Below the pieces are notes generated by a model. That model ran no database searches, was not told the DNA's origin, and saw only the letters and a program-made list of their open reading frames with translations. Both the position numbers and the translations under genes were made by a program. Positions 61,259 through 64,000 of a stretch of DNA of 64,000 bases are shown piece by piece (position 1 is the first letter of the stretch; every line of letters begins with the position of its first letter). The DNA is from Hoplostethus atlanticus. Lineage: Eukaryota; Chordata; Actinopteri; Trachichthyiformes; Trachichthyidae. The DNA is taken from NCBI GenBank assembly GCA_034670405.1, contig JAXDDX010000040.1, positions 834,501-898,500 on the forward strand, written 5' to 3'.

Positions 61259-61858
61259 AATTTTTAATTACCCCTCATCCTGTGAAACCATTTTGTTTAC
61301 TGAAAATCTCAATGTATTCTAGAACAAACTCGGCATGTTTTAACCATAAACAGAGATTCAGCCTAGTATGCTTTTGGTCCAAATGTCAATATAATCACTA
61401 AATGTGGTTGTAATGGAAATTAAATGCAAAATGATACATCTGGTATGAAATCATATCATCTTCTTTATTATCTTTTAATATGTAACAAAATCATTGAAAT
61501 GGTACAGATATTTCCAATGCAAATCATTATTGACTTTTCAAGTTACATTACTTTTGATACTAGTGGAGTCATCGACTTCATTTCAAGATTTAGAAAACTC
61601 TTGAAATAAGTCAAAGTGCATTAGGAAGTGAAATTACCTCATGACATTGGGAGAATTTTTCATTTGTTTTAGAAGAATTTAGGACTGCGTACTAAATTCA
61701 ATAATCTGTCAGGGTGCAGGTGAGTAATGGAAATAAAATATAGCACACCGTCGGCCCAATTCTCACCTTGATTCTCTTGAGCAGCCACTGCATGAGTCCC
61801 TGTTGGGCTGCCTCGGTGCACAGGCCTGGTCTGAACTCTGCCATGTTCTCTATGATGG
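20641..61858 (-). CDS. ctnnbl1: ctnnbl1, C-terminal ten coding exons (5' exons beyond window)
   Basis: CTNNBL1 is a nuclear armadillo-repeat protein associated with the Prp19/CDC5L spliceosome complex; it binds nuclear localisation signals, including those of CDC5L and, in mammals, of the antibody-diversifying deaminase AID. Ten exons on the minus strand (61858-61767, 61196-61124, 58439-58381, 56788-56640, 52565-52384, 43551-43454, 41452-41372, 26802-26665, 26162-26090, 20729-20641) join in phase into about 343 codons and a TAA stop. Compared with the 563-residue human protein as I recall it, this is residues of about 221-563 with no gaps or frameshifts. The N-terminal NLS and first armadillo repeats lie beyond 64000. 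All introns are GT-AG. The gene spans more than 43 kb here because of large repeat-filled introns. Confidence 0.96.
21535..21600. repeat. (TG)n blocks separated by CTTCATTG
   Basis: Short TG runs alternate with CTTCATTG spacers, forming a small compound repeat with three TG blocks. Confidence 0.85.
22095..22180 (-). mobile_element. SINE tail fragment, reverse orientation
   Basis: GGCATTTCGCTGATGCTCTT followed by ATCCAGAGTGACATACAA is the reverse complement of the common fish SINE tail (TGTAAGTCGCTTTGGATAAA with GCGTCTGCTAAATG) seen in plus orientation near 54120-54170. Only the tail is clear. Confidence 0.45.
22852..22901. repeat. (TG)n microsatellite with CGTG interruptions
   Basis: This is a TG run of about 50 bp with two TGCG interruptions. 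Confidence 0.9.
23946..24132. mobile_element. Palindromic hAT MITE with perfect 8-bp target duplication
   Basis: The 187-bp element begins CAGTGGTTCTCAATCCAGTC and ends with its reverse complement GACTGGATTGAGAACCACTG. The arms continue as inverted repeats (AAGGACCCCCTGTCCTG, AGGTTTTAGCTCA) almost to the centre, near AATTAAGGTATGATG. It is flanked on both sides by ATCTAGAG (23938-23945 and 24133-24140). An 8-bp duplication and CAGTGGTTCTCAA termini are typical of the hAT superfamily. It has no coding capacity. The near-perfect arms and duplication suggest fairly recent insertion. A shorter relative lies at 42054-42141. Confidence 0.92.
24513..25048. repeat. Dense (CA)n microsatellite cluster
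   Basis: Long CA runs at 24513-24573, 24836-24869 and 24987-25048 are joined by CA-rich sequence with GCAC and TGCA interruptions. Frames of 137-226 codons cross this cluster on both strands, but they are made of His-Thr or Cys-Val repeats and are not genes. Confidence 0.95.
25815..25960 (-). mobile_element. tRNA-derived SINE, minus strand
   Basis: On the minus strand the head reads GGTAGCCTAGTGATTAG (A box, about 25934-25950) and GTTCGATCCC (B box, 25892-25901). It continues to GAAGTGTCCTTGAGCGAGAC, the same body motif as in the SINEs at 8088 and 61931. A GATCAAACGACGG/GATCGAACGACGG duplication surrounds the B box. The tail is missing or diverged. Confidence 0.65.
26090..26162 (-). CDS. ctnnbl1: ctnnbl1 exon (penultimate)
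   Basis: The 73-bp exon begins after acceptor CTTTTCAG, encodes [14 protein letters not shown] and Val-Val-Arg-His-Ile-Met-Arg, and ends with one base (G) before donor GTGAGG. The human counterpart is [13 protein letters not shown]...IVRHIIK. The acceptor is followed by CTGCAGCAG, so in-frame alternative AG acceptors exist. The first was chosen because it preserves the human spacing. Confidence 0.95.
26163..26664 (-). other. ctnnbl1: ctnnbl1 short intron with (AC)n at its donor
   Basis: The 502-bp intron starts, in gene sense, GTACACACAC: the donor runs straight into an (AC)25 microsatellite (26613-26662 on the plus strand as (GT)n). A second short (GT)n lies at 26441-26462. No other feature was seen. 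Confidence 0.9.
26613..26662. repeat. (GT)25 microsatellite adjoining a ctnnbl1 donor site
   Basis: This is a pure GT run on the plus strand, reading (AC)25 in the transcript just after the donor GT. It is complementary to the (TG)n on the other side of the 138-bp exon. Confidence 0.95.
26665..26802 (-). CDS. ctnnbl1: ctnnbl1 exon flanked by complementary microsatellites
   Basis: The exon has 138 bp, exactly 46 codons, phase 0 at both ends. It starts [10 protein letters not shown] and continues through [15 protein letters not shown]. It ends Ile-Ser-Asn-Ser-Gly-Ile-Ser-Gln. Human reads [10 protein letters not shown]...[15 protein letters not shown]...VPQ. The acceptor is GCGTGCAG directly after a (TG)n tract, and the donor is GTAC inside an (AC)n tract. 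Skipping this exon would keep the frame but remove a conserved part of the armadillo fold. Confidence 0.97.
26811..26855. repeat. (AC)n microsatellite adjoining a ctnnbl1 3' splice site
   Basis: In gene sense this is (TG)n ending GCGTGCAG at the exon border, that is, within ten bases of the acceptor. Its partner (GT)25 lies at 26613-26662 on the other side of the exon. Confidence 0.95.
26985..27005. repeat. Poly-G tract (21 G)
   Basis: An uninterrupted run of 21 G on the plus strand, read as poly-C in the ctnnbl1 transcript. Further G runs occur at 27402-27412, 29090-29102 and 33023-33040 (18 G). Confidence 0.9.
27212..27275. repeat. (CA)n / (CACACT)n microsatellite
   Basis: A CA run passes into repeated CACACTCA units. 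Confidence 0.85.
29953..30200. mobile_element. PIF/Harbinger-like MITE nested in the TTAA element
   Basis: The element begins TGGTGCATTCCATTGTACTC and ends GAATACACTGGAATGCACCA, which are inverted repeats over about 24 bp (GGTGCATTCCA then TGTAYTCGGAA). TTA flanks both sides (29950-29952 and 30201-30203), the 3-bp duplication expected of PIF/Harbinger elements. At 248 bp it has no coding capacity. It lies inside the larger TTAA-flanked repeat and so inserted after it. Confidence 0.8.
31191..31241. repeat. Perfect 25-bp inverted repeat with 1-bp centre
   Basis: The left arm 31191-31215 starts GCGTGGAGGTTGTATGTAAT. The right arm 31217-31241 is its exact reverse complement, ending ATACAACCTCCACGC, with a single G at 31216. 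The 51-bp palindrome could form a cruciform in DNA or a very stable hairpin in RNA. It lies within the TTAA-flanked element. Confidence 0.97.
31797..31957 (+). repeat. Locally duplicated repeat, copy 1
   Basis: TTTTGACATTGT, CAATATCT, GTGGCAGCTCAATCCCTATG, GGAAGAATAA, ACTTGGACAAGTCAATTACA and CCTAACTACAG are shared in order with 32117-32283. The unit spacing is about 320 bp. The family is unknown. Confidence 0.7.
32117..32283 (+). repeat. Locally duplicated repeat, copy 2
   Basis: Matches 31797-31957 in the same order and orientation (TTTTGACACCGT, CAATATCT, GTGGCAGCTCAGTCCCTCTG, GGAAGAATAA, ACTGGACAAGTCAATTACTG, CCTGGCTACAG). The two may be halves of one larger tandem duplication or two insertions. 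Confidence 0.7.
32347..32780. repeat. TG-rich then GA-rich simple-sequence region
   Basis: (TG)n at 32347-32376 and TG-rich degenerate sequence to about 32650 pass into a GA-rich run at 32743-32780. Several 85-117 codon frames read through it, all low-complexity. Confidence 0.8.
33506..33550. repeat. (CA)n microsatellite
   Basis: A pure CA run of about 22 units. Confidence 0.95.
33945..34165 (+). repeat. Unclassified dispersed repeat, copy 1
   Basis: AAGTTCGAATGGCGTTGTTC, AATAAACGCTCCACAGCTGC, AAAGTCAAAGGGAAAAGGGC and AGGCCCAGCAGGACAGAC recur in order at 47485-47685 (GAGTTCGATTGGCATTGTTC, ACAAGTCAAGGGGAAAGGGC, AGGCCCAATAGGCCAGAC). The direct-orientation copies lie 13.5 kb apart in two different ctnnbl1 introns. 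Confidence 0.65.
35336..36850. repeat. Long polypurine region with a degenerate GGA-rich minisatellite
   Basis: The plus strand is almost pure G/A over 35336-35656 and 36050-36830, interrupted by a (CA)n block. At 36080-36480 units such as GTGGAAGGAGGGAGGTGAGA repeat with variable spacing, often with AGAAGAAGGGACGTGAGAG. In the ctnnbl1 transcript this is polypyrimidine. Three overlapping minus-strand frames of 195-306 codons (Ser-Pro-Leu repeats) come from it and are not genes. Confidence 0.9.
35820..35937. repeat. (CA)n/(CGCA)n compound microsatellite
   Basis: (AC)19 passes into GCAC and CACG-rich repeats containing several CpG-bearing CGCACGCA units. Confidence 0.9.
37083..37235 (-). mobile_element. 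tRNA-derived SINE, minus strand
   Basis: On the minus strand CAGCTCGATGGGTAGAGCAA (37211-37230) is the A-box region and GTTCAAGTCCC (37175-37185) the B box. The tail at 37085-37125 is GAGGCACTCTGGATCAAAGC then GTCCACCAAATGT, a diverged form of the common fish SINE tail. Head and tail are both present, so it is nearly full-length. Confidence 0.7.
37735..37915 (-). mobile_element. Possible tRNA-like SINE fragment, minus strand
   Basis: The minus strand reads TGTGGCTCAACGGGCAGAAC (A-box-like) at about 37889-37911 and GGGCTTCAACCC (B-box-like) at about 37822-37833. The spacing is longer than in a tRNA and no tail is evident, so the call is weak. Confidence 0.35.
38562..38618. repeat. (CA)n/(CACAGA)n microsatellite
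   Basis: CA runs are interrupted by three regularly spaced ACAG units. Confidence 0.9.
38935..39155 (-). mobile_element. tRNA-derived SINE, minus strand, with expanded (CT)n
   Basis: On the minus strand the head GGGGCGTCCAGGCGGTCTAA (from 39154) is followed by GTGACGTACTGGGTTGGAAT and a second CAGTACTGGGTTCGAGACC, then CGCATGTCATCCCTCC. A (CT)n block follows, and then a tail with AATAAAGGCAACAAAATGGC. This order (tRNA head, CATGTCAT, pyrimidine block, AATAAAGGCAAAAA tail) is one I associate with a teleost SINE family. The pyrimidine block has grown to about 70 bp (38978-39048). The B-box region appears duplicated. Confidence 0.7.
38978..39048. repeat. (AG)n microsatellite, about 35 units
   Basis: This is one of the longest pure AG runs in the window; it lies inside the SINE at 38935-39155. 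Confidence 0.95.
39360..39590. repeat. Relative of the 253-400 MITE-like family
   Basis: CTTGAAATAAGGCAGATCAC, TTCTAGTATATTCTTGATAT and GGAAACAAGTGAGATTATTT recall blocks of the element at 253-400 and its relatives at 58940-59130 and 61500-61660. The match is diverged. Confidence 0.4.
39609..39945 (+). repeat. Unclassified dispersed repeat, copy 1
   Basis: TTATTCATCCCTGTGGTGCC, AAAACAATTAACAGCAAAGG, CTTCACTGTATGGAGAACTG and CACTATAGGCTAA recur in order at 57600-58060. The copies are 18 kb apart, in direct orientation, in different ctnnbl1 introns. No coding capacity or terminal inverted repeat was seen. Confidence 0.65.
41372..41452 (-). CDS. ctnnbl1: ctnnbl1 exon
   Basis: The exon has 81 bp, 27 codons, phase 0 at both ends: [16 protein letters not shown]ough Lys-Arg-Ile-Glu-Gly-Glu-Lys-His. 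Human reads VDRLMELHFKYLGAM...KKIEGEKH. The acceptor CTCTCCAG is the end of a (CT)n microsatellite that serves as the polypyrimidine tract; the donor is GTAAGC. Confidence 0.97.
41456..41499. repeat. (AG)n microsatellite at a ctnnbl1 3' splice site
   Basis: In transcript sense this is (CU)n, running to within a few bases of the acceptor AG of exon 41372-41452. Confidence 0.95.
42000..42300 (+). mobile_element. SINE remnant interrupted by a hAT MITE
   Basis: After the MITE, GGTGTCAGGTTTGATCCCCA (B-box-like GGTTTGATCCCC) is followed by GAAATGCCCTTGAGCAGCAC, matching the SINE body motif GAAGTGTCCTTGAGCAAGAC seen at 61997. The A-box part would lie left of the MITE and is diverged. Nesting is inferred from the position of the MITE between the two. 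Confidence 0.5.
42054..42141. mobile_element. Short hAT MITE, relative of 23946-24132
   Basis: The element begins CAGTGGTTCTCAATCCGGTC and ends GGACTGGATTGAGAACCACT plus G, with GCTAAAACCTCCAGGACAGG inside. It is a deleted version of the 187-bp element. Flanks GCCTAAAG (42046-42053) and CCCTAAAG (42142-42149) match at 7 of 8 bases, an 8-bp target duplication with one later change. Confidence 0.88.
42880..42975 (+). mobile_element. LINE-like 3' tail fragment
   Basis: GTGTGGGACTTGTAGAACAA followed by GTTACTGTGCATTTGACTAA and TAAACTGTGATTGATTGA resembles the 3' end of fish non-LTR elements. Only the tail is present. Confidence 0.4.
43454..43551 (-). CDS. ctnnbl1: ctnnbl1 exon
   Basis: The 98-bp exon starts with AG, completing a Glu codon, then encodes [13 protein letters not shown]. 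It ends [11 protein letters not shown]. Human reads EHVCSILASLLRNL and LLNKFTENDSEK. The acceptor is CTCCGTAG and the donor GTCAGT. Confidence 0.97.
46524..46788. mobile_element. Possible diverged hAT-type non-autonomous relic
   Basis: The left side has GCTTCTCAACC and the right side has GGTTGAGAGCCCTTGC; these look like decayed ends of the CAGGGGTTCTCAACC type common to hAT elements. No clear duplication is visible and the interior is anonymous. Confidence 0.3.
47485..47685 (+). repeat. Unclassified dispersed repeat, copy 2
   Basis: Partner of 33945-34165 in the same orientation, sharing blocks in order from GAGTTCGATTGGCATTGTTC to AGGCCAGACAAACCTGG. Confidence 0.65.
49133..49316. mobile_element. 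Palindromic MITE, hAT-like termini
   Basis: The left end is CAGGGGTGGGCAACCATG and the right end is its near-exact reverse complement (CATGGTTGCCCACCCCCTG, one extra C). The arms continue inverted (AGAGTCTGCAGGTTTTCACT; CAGCAGGTGATTTC) to a loop near 49215. The terminus is typical of fish hAT MITEs, but the flanking 8-mers (CTTTAGCG and CCTTTCAT) do not match, so the duplication has decayed or the border is off. Confidence 0.8.
50380..50420. repeat. (CA)n microsatellite next to a LINE-tail-like motif
   Basis: CA run of about 20 units. Just upstream, CAACTTTATTTATATAGCGC (about 50310-50330) resembles a LINE 3' tail seen widely in fish. Confidence 0.8.
52384..52565 (-). CDS. ctnnbl1: ctnnbl1 exon
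   Basis: At 182 bp this is the longest coding exon here. It starts with A (completing an Arg codon), then [15 protein letters not shown]. It continues through [21 protein letters not shown] and ends Glu-Lys-Glu-His-Glu plus G. The block from DNCHKF to FPLFMK is identical to human as I recall it. The acceptor is CTGCTTTAG and the donor GTCAGT. Confidence 0.97.
52566..56639 (-). other. ctnnbl1: ctnnbl1 intron (4.1 kb)
   Basis: It contains a SINE tail near 54060-54187 and AT-rich sequence at 54290-54560. The rest (52600-53950 and 54600-56600) holds short unrelated open frames and no recognisable element. Confidence 0.8.
54060..54187 (+). mobile_element. SINE 3' part with TGTAA tail
   Basis: TGTAAGTCGCTTTGGATAAA followed by AGCGTCTGCTAAATGACTGT and a (AATGT)n tail is the common teleost SINE/LINE-shared 3' end. 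The reverse orientation occurs at 22095-22180. The tRNA-like head is not visible, so this copy is 5'-truncated. Confidence 0.65.
56640..56788 (-). CDS. ctnnbl1: ctnnbl1 exon
   Basis: The 149-bp exon encodes [20 protein letters not shown], then Leu-Cys-Ser-Cys-Leu-Met-Leu, and ends Gln-Leu-Met-Asn-Leu-Met-Leu plus AG. Human reads [20 protein letters not shown] and LCSCLML. The acceptor is TTCTCAG and the donor GTGATG. Confidence 0.98.
56789..58380 (-). other. ctnnbl1: ctnnbl1 intron (1.6 kb)
   Basis: Mostly AT-rich unique sequence; 57600-58060 is the second copy of the repeat at 39609-39945. No other feature was seen. Confidence 0.85.
57600..58060 (+). repeat. Unclassified dispersed repeat, copy 2
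   Basis: Partner of 39609-39945, same orientation: TTATTCATCCCTGTTATCCC, AAAACAATTACCAGCAAAGG, CTTCACTGTATGGAGAATTA and TACTATAGACTAA. This copy is longer by about 120 bp. Confidence 0.65.
58381..58439 (-). CDS. ctnnbl1: ctnnbl1 exon (59 bp)
   Basis: This small exon starts with AT, completing an Asn codon, then [19 protein letters not shown] before donor GTAAGT. Human reads [19 protein letters not shown]. The acceptor CTTCACCAG follows a (CT)n run. Confidence 0.96.
58763..58927 (+). repeat. Unclassified dispersed repeat, copy 2
   Basis: Partner of 13333-13680 with the middle deleted; it begins AAAGCTGCACTGGGCAATTC and ends TCTCAATTAGTGGGGATGGG. Confidence 0.6.
58940..59130 (-). repeat. Relative of the 253-400 MITE-like family
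   Basis: TTCTTGAATCAAGTGTCATT, TACTAGTGGAGTGATGTGCC and AACAAGTGGAATTACCTCAC match the reverse strand of 253-400. Another fragment, TGATACTAGTGGAGTCATCG, lies at 61500-61660. Confidence 0.55.
59195..60975 (+). mobile_element. Ty3/gypsy LTR retrotransposon relic, internally deleted
   Basis: On the plus strand, near 59743, a gag-like start (Met-Asp-Leu-Val-Ile-Gln-Gln-Met-Leu) with a Gln run is followed, in shifting frames, by gag-like text to about 60250. A jump then leads directly into the end of the reverse transcriptase and the RNase H region. The RNase H part carries Thr-Asp-Ala-Ser (about 60650) and Thr-Asp-His-Ala-Pro-Leu-Gln-Trp-Met (about 60815). Protease, most of the reverse transcriptase, and integrase are missing, and stops and frameshifts are frequent, so the element is dead. 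Sequence at 59195-59700 with an AATAAA may be LTR, but paired LTRs were not found. It lies antisense to ctnnbl1. This is a host genomic retroelement relic, not a gene of the fish. Confidence 0.75.
61124..61196 (-). CDS. ctnnbl1: ctnnbl1 exon
   Basis: The 73-bp exon encodes [20 protein letters not shown] and then Gln-Asn-Asn-Asp plus A. Human reads [24 protein letters not shown]. The acceptor is TTTTTCTCAG and the donor GTAAGT. Confidence 0.98.
61197..61766 (-). other. ctnnbl1: ctnnbl1 intron (570 bp)
   Basis: It contains a (GA)n run at 61225-61256, about 30 bases from the acceptor side, and a fragment of the 253-400 MITE-like family at 61500-61660. Otherwise AT-rich with nothing recognisable. 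Confidence 0.9.
61767..61858 (-). CDS. ctnnbl1: ctnnbl1 exon (most 5' exon in the window)
   Basis: The 92-bp exon starts with CC, completing an Ala codon, then [15 protein letters not shown] and [13 protein letters not shown]. Human reads [31 protein letters not shown]. The acceptor is CCCATCAG and the donor GTGAGA. The preceding exon, which must end in G, is not found up to 64000. Confidence 0.97.
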
Positions 61859-61930
61859 CTGATGGGAGGAAAGACACACAATATCTGATTATTCTGCAGA
61901 TATTGTGTTACAAACAATGTCACCAGGAGA

Positions 61931-62130
61931 CCGGCGGAGGTGGCCTAGTGGTAAAAGAGACCATCATTCTAGCACCGTGTCGGCATTACCCTAACCCCGC
62001 TGAAGTGTCCTTGAGCAAGATAATAATCCCTAGTAGCTCCAGGGGTGCTGTTCTGTCGCTGACCCTGACCTGCTTGTGGAGGTGGGCAAATGAAAAGAGA
62101 ATTTCACTATGGAGATCAATTAATTATCAC
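61931..62130 (+). mobile_element. tRNA-derived SINE
   Basis: The A box is TGGCCTAGTGG at 61941-61951; the B box is decayed. The body has GAAGTGTCCTTGAGCAAGAT, then GGGGTGCTGTTCTGTCGCTG, ACCTGCTTGTGGAGGTGGGC and a tail with TTTCACTATGGAGATCAATT. The layout matches a common teleost SINE family. Confidence 0.75.
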
Positions 62131-63069
62131 ACACTAGCGGTTAAGTATCACACTGTTTTCAGGACTATGCATCGGTCTCAGTGCATCACACACACACACA
62201 TCTCAGGCAGTGCTGGTCTGATATTGATGAAACTCTGGGAATGCAGAGCTTCATTGTTGTAGATTTTACACAAATTGGTCTAATGAGGGCACTACAGTGT
62301 TCGTTCATTCGTTTGTCCATTTGTCACACACAATATCTCAGACAACACTGATCAGATTGTGATGAAACCTGGCGAAATGATGCGTCTCACCACTGCACTC
62401 CAGCAGTTGCAACACATCATGGGACATGGGTGTGTGCGTATGTGTGTGCATGCATATTATATCTGCCTGCTCATGCGGTCGTTGGTGTGTCCTTCCTTAC
62501 AGCGGTGTTCAAAGTTATATCAGGGTTCGACCGCAATATTCAATGTTTAAATTTGACCATTTTACTGCCAAAAAAATATAAAAGAAATCACAAGTATTCC
62601 AATTGTATCTTGACAGGGTGGAAAAGCTTCTGAAACAGACAAGGGGACAATAAAGCTCCACATTGAACTACTACAACCATGGACAATAACAATAACATAA
62701 CCTGTTCTTTCATAATTGTGTGGAATCTGAACAAAACGTCTGATTAGAATCAATTCAGGTTAAGGGCTTGTAGTATTGATCAATTATAAAATAAATATGT
62801 AATCAATCAAACTGTCATATCATATTGGAGCTGGACGACACTGACTGGCCGATATTCTATTTTTAATAAATGGTCAATATTGGTCTGATGTACTGTATCA
62901 TATATATAGACGATATATATATACACACTTTAGAGGGAGGGGAATGGTAAAATAGGACAGTCATCTTCTCAAAGAGGGTTCGTGTGGAGGTCCCAGCTTG
63001 TTCCAACATTATCATTATAAAGCCGTCTCTGACACATGATATCTCTATCAGAGCAGACAGCAGCAGAAG

Positions 63070-63280
63070 AGAGGGAGAGAGAGAGAGAGAGAAAAGTGTG
63101 GGGGGGTAGGGGATGATGGAGGGAGGGAGTGGGAAAGAGGGAGGTGGAGAAAGACTGGGAGGGAGGAAGAAAGGGAAACCAGGAAAGCAAGAGAGAAAGC
63201 AGTGGGGAGGAAAGATGAGAGCAAGGAGGGAGGGAAAGGCGAGGGAACAAGAGAGATGGAGACATGAAGAGAAGAGAGAG

Positions 63281-63317
<37 letters not shown>

Positions 63318-63320
63318 CAT
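63070..63320. repeat. GA-rich simple sequence with (GA)n at 63283-63313
   Basis: Purine-rich sequence on the plus strand ends in a pure GA run. Minus-strand Ser/Leu/Pro frames of about 100-200 codons here are artefacts. Confidence 0.9.
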
Positions 63321-63630
63321 ATGTACAGGGTAAGCAGTCAGGAGAGAACGTGAAAAAAAAAAGGAGGACAAAAAAAAACCAAGAGAGCAAAATCCAGGGA
63401 GAGAGGGATTGAGGATGACAGAGAAACAGCAAGAGAAAGAAACAGACAGGGCCCATCCAGGCAGGGTTGGATGGAGGGAGGGTGCTTTGGGAGAGAGAAG
63501 GGCCTTTATCAGTGATTCAAACAGAGCAGACAGACAGCATCCTGGAGGACAGCAAGCTCAGAGCAGAGAGCAGCCAAGGCAGACAAAAGGCTTATTCAAG
63601 CTTGGAGAGCTCCCTTGATAACACACAAAC

Positions 63631-63635
<5 letters not shown>

Positions 63636-63668
<33 letters not shown>

Positions 63669-63740
63669 TTGGATAAAAGATGCACAAGCACTACTCCCTT
63701 GATATAACACACACACACACACACACACCACACACACACG
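63636..63740. repeat. Two (CA)n microsatellites
   Basis: CA runs at 63636-63664 and 63706-63740. Confidence 0.9.
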
Positions 63741-64000
63741 TACCTCAAAAGCTCTCCTGACACTCAGCCTCAATCTGGCAACAAAAAAAACCCCAAATAG
63801 ACTCATTCGATTCAAAAGGAGCCAAGAAGCAGGAAAGGTTGGTTCATATGAAGCTAAATATAGAGACCATGACTTCACATGCTATTCGCTGGCCTCTGCC
63901 CTCGCCTAGACTATGTGTCAACATTTAATACCATGAAAAAACATTGAATGGGACTTTCGTTTTCAGCTGCCGTCGAGGAGGCCCAGGACGACTCCAGCCC

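Larger units (their letters stand above)
61859..64000 (-). other. ctnnbl1: ctnnbl1 intron (incomplete at the right edge)
   Basis: It contains a SINE (61931-62130), AT-rich sequence, a GA-rich block (63070-63320), and CA runs at 63636-63664 and 63706-63740. The last 20-40 bases are GC-rich and might begin an exon of something else. No ctnnbl1 coding sequence was recognised. Confidence 0.75.

Noticed and set aside
62863-63456. 197-codon minus-strand frame
   Set aside because: Ser/Leu/Pro translation of a GA-rich region.

Overview
The window looks like teleost fish nuclear DNA. It is intron-rich and dense in (CA)n, (GA)n and (CCT)n microsatellites. It carries tRNA-derived SINEs with typical fish tails, hAT, PIF/Harbinger-like and Tc1/mariner relics, LINE tails and a Ty3/gypsy remnant. 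The exact species cannot be read from it.

Two protein-coding genes are supported, both on the minus strand. (1) ctnnbl1 (beta-catenin-like protein 1, a spliceosome-associated armadillo-repeat protein) has its last ten coding exons between 61858 and 20641. All ten have GT-AG borders and the reading phases join without a break into about 343 residues plus a TAA stop. A short 3'UTR follows, with paired AATAAA hexamers near 20137-20157 and a GT-rich element just beyond. The first exons (roughly 220 residues) must lie beyond 64000. (2) vstm2l (V-set and transmembrane domain-containing 2-like) has only exon 1 here (15064-14947), which encodes the signal peptide. Its 5'UTR and promoter lie above it, and positions 1-14946 are the start of its long first intron. 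The ctnnbl1-then-vstm2l order in the same direction is also the order on human chromosome 20q11.23, which supports both calls.

Layout: 1-14946 vstm2l intron 1 (a 91-bp tandem repeat, two Tc1-like relics, a SINE, a LINE 3' end); 14947-15360 vstm2l exon 1 and promoter; 15361-20124 intergenic, with a duplicated unclassified repeat; 20125-64000 the 3' two-thirds of ctnnbl1. Its introns contain a hAT MITE with a perfect 8-bp target duplication, a 1.75-kb TTAA-flanked element with a nested Harbinger-like MITE, a perfect 25-bp palindrome, a long polypurine minisatellite, and an internally deleted Ty3/gypsy relic.

No operon, CRISPR array, rRNA, genuine tRNA or convincing new gene system was found. 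The most interesting signal is structural. In-frame ctnnbl1 exon 26665-26802 lies between long complementary (UG)n and (AC)n tracts in the pre-mRNA, an arrangement expected to loop the exon out and possibly to affect skipping or circularisation. Most long open frames here are translations of microsatellites or polypyrimidine DNA and are not annotated as genes.
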